DNA of 64,000 nucleotides, taken from assembly GCF_900129755.1 (NCBI RefSeq), contig NZ_FQWT01000008.1:62001-126000 (forward strand), given 5' to 3'. The stretch is from Chryseobacterium oranimense (GTDB lineage: Bacteria; Bacteroidota; Bacteroidia; Flavobacteriales; Weeksellaceae). A program made the position numbers and the translations under genes. This document shows positions 61,857 through 64,000 of the stretch, piece after piece. Position 1 is the stretch's first letter. Each line of letters begins with the position of its first letter. The notes under the pieces were generated by a model. That model made no database searches and had not been told where the DNA came from. It saw nothing but the letters and a program-made list of their open reading frames with translations.

Positions 61857-61975
61857 AGTAGGTGCCGTAAAACAGAATTACTTCGCTGGTGGCAGCAATA
61901 TAGGTTCGAATCCTGTTCTGGAAACAGATGGCGTAATGGTATCGCTCTGTCTTAAGTTTCTGTTTGCCTGATTGA
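61856..61975 (+). ncRNA. Y-like RNA 3 with permuted tRNA module
   Basis: 5' side AGTAGG-TGCCGTAAAAC-AGAATTACTTCG; 3' side AAGTTTCTGT...CCT pairs back. Inside, in order: T arm ATAGGTTCGAATCCTGT, an acceptor-like hairpin TCTG-GAAA-CAGA capped by a GNRA loop, then a D arm GGCGTAATGGTATCGC. Confidence 0.72.
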
Positions 61976-61990
61976 TTGCCTTGCTAAAAA

Positions 61991-62135
61991 AAATCAAGTG
62001 TCGTTTTAGGATCATACTTCGGGATTTAGAACATTGGGGTCGCAGGTTCGAATCCTGCCTTTTCCCTCGAAAAGGAGAAGTAGCTCAGCAGGTAGAGCAC
62101 ATGCACGAAAGGTCCTTTTATTATTACCTTGATTT
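61991..62135 (+). ncRNA. Y-like RNA 4 with permuted tRNA module
   Basis: Outer stem AAATCAAG/CTTGATTT, loop TGTCGTTTTA, inner pairing GGATC/GGTCC. Inside: T arm GCAGGTTCGAATCCTGC, a 7-bp acceptor-type stem CTTTTCC/GGAGAAG (loop of eight bases), D arm TAGCTCAGCAGGTAGAGCA. No anticodon arm: the Y stem takes its place. Confidence 0.85.
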
Positions 62136-62183
62136 AAAATAAAACAAGGCTTAATTTAAAATGAGTCATTAAAGTAAATAAAA

Positions 62184-62328
62184 AAGTAGGGTGTCGTTTT
62201 AGAATCTTACTTCTTTTGTTAAACGTTTGGCCGCAGGTTCGACTCCTGCCTTCCCTGTTGTAAACGGGATTGTAGCTCAGAAGGTAGAGCAAAACGCAGA
62301 AAAGATTCTTTCATTATAACCCTGACTT
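62184..62328 (+). ncRNA. Y-like RNA 5 with permuted tRNA module
   Basis: Outer stem AAGT-GGGT / ACCC-ACTT, loop GTCGTTTTA, inner stem GAATCTT/AAGATTC. T arm GCAGGTTCGACTCCTGC, weak acceptor hairpin with CCC/GGG, D arm GTAGCTCAGAAGGTAGAGC. Confidence 0.83.
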
Positions 62329-62332
62329 CAAT

Positions 62333-62461
62333 AAAAGAGTACCGCATAAAAGGCTTACTTCGAGTCGGAAAATTAAATCTCAAAATCTAAGAAAAGTGCA
62401 ATGTCTCTGAATAACAGTAAGGAAAAAGATGCACGTCTGCCTTTTCCCTTTTGCCTCTTTT
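62333..62461 (+). ncRNA. Y-like RNA 6 without T arm
   Basis: Outer stem AAAAGAG/CTCTTTT, loop TACCGCATAA, inner stem AAAGGC/GCCTTTT. The enclosed sequence has no TTC T-loop or D arm, so the tRNA module is missing or replaced. Confidence 0.65.
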
Positions 62462-62474
62462 TGGTTAAAAATAT

Positions 62475-62624
62475 AAACAAGTGCCGTAGAATAGTGTTAC
62501 TTCGCTCATCACGACGGGGTCGCGGGTTCGAGTCCCGTCTCTTCCACAAAAACACAGCTTAACATAGGAAGAGTAGCTCAGTTGGTTAGAGCACGATTAC
62601 ACACTTTCAGCCGTTGCCTTGTTT
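62475..62624 (+). ncRNA. Y-like RNA 7 with permuted tRNA module
   Basis: Outer stem AAACAAG/CTTGTTT, loop TGCCGTAGAATA, inner AGTGT/ACACT. T arm CGGGTTCGAGTCCCG, perfect 7-bp acceptor stem CTCTTCC/GGAAGAG with a 21-base loop, D arm TAGCTCAGTTGGTTAGAGCA. Confidence 0.85.
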
Positions 62625-62634
62625 TACCTAATAT

Positions 62635-62765
62635 AAAAGTGTCGTAAGGAAAAAATACATCGTACCATTTTTGGGGAGGAATAGCGAAGCCGGTCACACC
62701 GGCAAGGTTATCCGGTTCGATTCCGGCTGAACGAGAGCCCCACTTTTTCCTGCTTATTACCTTTT
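62635..62765 (+). ncRNA. Y-like RNA 8 with a non-permuted tRNA-like module
   Basis: Outer stem AAAAG/CTTTT, loop TGTCGTAA, inner stem GGAAAAA/TTTTTCC. Inside, TGGGG...CCCCA closes a module with hairpin CCGGT-CAC-ACCGG and T arm CCGGTTCGATTCCGG in ordinary (not permuted) order. Confidence 0.7.
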
Positions 62766-62770
62766 ACAAA

Positions 62771-62797
62771 AATGCCGGTGAGTTATTCGCCGGCATT
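62771..62797 (-). terminator. terminator hairpin of the HTH gene pair
   Basis: AATGCCGG and CCGGCATT pair; on the minus strand a TTTTTGTAAAAGG tract follows. It overlaps the last codons of the gene that ends at 62783. Confidence 0.65.
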
Positions 62798-63130
62798 AAT
62801 TACTTGTTCTATTTCTTCTTCGAAAGTTTTCTTCCAGTTCATGATGGTTGTCCTGCTGATTTTATATTTTCTGGACATATAGCTGGTGGAAAAACCATGC
62901 TTATTCTGATACTGTAAAAGTTTGAACATTGTTTTTTTATCATAGGTTTTCAGCTTCTGGTTGTTGATCTGGCTTTCCTTAGACTGTTCAAAAATTTTTT
63001 CGTTAAGATTCAGAATATCCTCAGTTGTATTGAGTTTTCCCAGAAGTTCTTTGATCTTGGGGTCTTTCAGCTTTTCCGGATGCTCCAGTTTCAGCATATC
63101 GTAGTATATCTTTTTGTAATTGGGGCGCAT
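62783..63130 (-). CDS. HTH protein, transposase orfA-like
   Basis: 115 residues. C-terminal helix-turn-helix (YQNKHGFSTSYMSRKYKISRTTIMNWKKTFEEE, about 75-107) of the transposase_8/IS3-like type. No DDE transposase follows. It pairs with the gene at 63143-63574 as a two-gene unit. Could be an insertion-sequence relic or a small regulator. Confidence 0.65.
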   Translation of the reverse strand: MRPNYKKIYYDMLKLEHPEKLKDPKIKELLGKLNTTEDILNLNEKIFEQSKESQINNQKLKTYDKKTMFKLLQYQNKHGFSTSYMSRKYKISRTTIMNWKKTFEEEIEQVINAGE

Positions 63131-63142
63131 AATGAGCTCTGT

Positions 63143-63574
63143 TTATCCGTTAGTATTATCATTATTTTTCTGAAGCCAGCGGTGAAGCGTACTTTTGGGG
63201 ATAGAGTATTCTTTGATCACTTCGCTATACGTCATCTCGCCGGATAAGATTCTTTTCATAATAAAATCCTTGATTTCCTGGGTATAAATATTTTTTCTGA
63301 AATAGGGAATTTTATCAGATTTCTTCTGGTTCTTGTTCACTGCAGATGGTGGTGCATACAGAATGAGGTGTGAGCTGTAAAGCCTGAAAAAATCATATTC
63401 CAGGAGCTTGCTCCATCTCAGCAGTAAATCTGTATCAATGGATTTGCTCTGATATACGTTTTCAATAAACTGCTCGTCTTTGCTGAGAAAATTACAGATC
63501 CTTTCCATAGATACCTCATTTTCATCAACCATTTCTTTGATAAACTTTCCTATATGAATTTCCTTATATAACAT
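63143..63574 (-). CDS. HTH-domain protein paired with 62783-63130
   Basis: 143 residues. N-terminal half (KFIKEMVDENEVSMERICNFLSKDEQFIENVYQ) and a C-terminal HTH (MKRILSGEMTYSEVIKEYSIPKSTLHRWLQKNND) with the look of a transposase-type HTH. 12 bases separate it from the next gene. No terminal inverted repeats were found. The last stretch 63575-64000 shows no feature I can support. Confidence 0.6.
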   Translation of the reverse strand: MLYKEIHIGKFIKEMVDENEVSMERICNFLSKDEQFIENVYQSKSIDTDLLLRWSKLLEYDFFRLYSSHLILYAPPSAVNKNQKKSDKIPYFRKNIYTQEIKDFIMKRILSGEMTYSEVIKEYSIPKSTLHRWLQKNNDNTNG

Positions 63575-64000
63575 GTATTATTATTTATTAAATCATGAAT
63601 AAAAAAGAAAATAGATAATATATTACATTCCAATGAATGTCTGTAGCGTCAAAAATGTACGCTTCAGAAAATCTTAGCGGCAGCAAAAGGGAAATTTAAG
63701 CTGGGTAGCATATCTTTATATATGCACAGCGGCAGTCTGAGGGATGACCGGCCAATAATTGTTTTAGGTTATATCTTTAAGAATACTTTATATCTTCCAT
63801 TTCCTGCTCTATATTCTATCAGTTAATTCAGATAACCTTTTATGCTTTAGATTTTAATTCTGTATAAATATGCTTATCAGGTATTTCCATACAGTTTTGT
63901 AATATTTTTAGCTATTTACCTTAGTGTCAACAGGGTTTACCAGGTATAATTTTAATGAATAGTAAACGATCTGTTTGTTAATTTTCAAATTTAAATAAAA

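Noticed and set aside
61738..61971. 77-codon frame over Y RNA 3
   Set aside because: Overlaps the CxxCFPHG gene in another frame and the tRNA-like module; chance frame.
38486..62765. RtcB/RtcA-type RNA repair
   Set aside because: No rtcB or rtcA homologue is in the window; the ligase is of Rnl2 type.
62783..63574. Complete insertion sequence
   Set aside because: Two HTH genes only, no DDE transposase, no terminal inverted repeats or target duplication seen.

Overview
The window is chromosomal DNA of a Bacteroidota bacterium, most likely Chryseobacterium or a close Weeksellaceae relative. Evidence: a 14-subunit nuo operon with a short NuoG, T9SS-type C-terminal sorting signal, RagB/Sus-free outer-membrane beta-barrel proteins, AT-rich spacers, promoters of the TAnnTTTG type without obvious Shine-Dalgarno sites, and Chryseobacterium-style bacteriocin-like GG-leader peptides.

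Layout. 1-15.1 kb: end of an unknown gene, a small broken gene, then the complex I operon nuoA-N on the minus strand (with an outer-membrane barrel gene inserted between nuoF and nuoG). 15.2-33.9 kb: ordinary housekeeping and surface genes (acetyltransferase, Zn peptidase, YigZ, RibD, DUF349, AroE, secreted endonuclease I, LolC/E-type permease, RbfA, methylmalonyl-CoA epimerase, a CAT tRNA, Na+/H+ antiporter, methionine aminopeptidase, TonB-receptor-like barrel, metallo-hydrolase, a DUF4822-like lipoprotein). 34.1-38.2 kb: DUF434 protein, two unknowns, TatD, purine nucleoside phosphorylase, VOC protein.

38.5-62.8 kb is the unusual part, and reads as one RNA-damage or translation-stress island. 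(a) A seven-gene operon with a MoxR AAA+ ATPase, a vWA-plus-beta-propeller protein and bpX-like partners (38486-46772). (b) Two tandem leader-peptide attenuators: leader 1 (46925-47053) uses all 20 amino acids within its first 26 codons and is followed by a terminator; leader 2 (47434-47553) overlaps an antiterminator strand that competes with a terminator (47586-47614). (c) Directly behind it, an array of 16 recognisable tRNAs for 15 amino acids plus two tRNA-like pieces, with hairpin-forming spacers (47617-50307). (d) RNA-repair type genes: RNase H-like YkuK (frameshifted), ATP-grasp (frameshifted), cyclic-phosphate-processing receiver domain, DinB, an Rnl2-type RNA ligase and an ERI-like 3'-5' exonuclease. 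(e) A DUF6493-like protein, a SWIM zinc-finger protein, and a Ro60/TROVE protein (59731-61248). (f) Behind Ro, a cluster of about eight Y-RNA-like RNAs (61376-62765); at least four carry tRNA-like modules, three of them in clear circularly permuted order (T arm, acceptor hairpin, D arm), with a small CxxCFPHG protein gene in between.

The working model (inference): loss or cleavage of tRNAs stalls ribosomes on the leader peptides, antitermination switches on the back-up or decoy tRNA array and the ligase/phosphate-processing genes, while a separate shared operator (19-bp dyad TGCGTAAAAAGNNTGCGCA at identical spacing from the -7 element) co-controls Ro, the Y RNAs and a TatD-containing operon at 35.6 kb. 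The last kilobase holds two small HTH/transposase-like genes.
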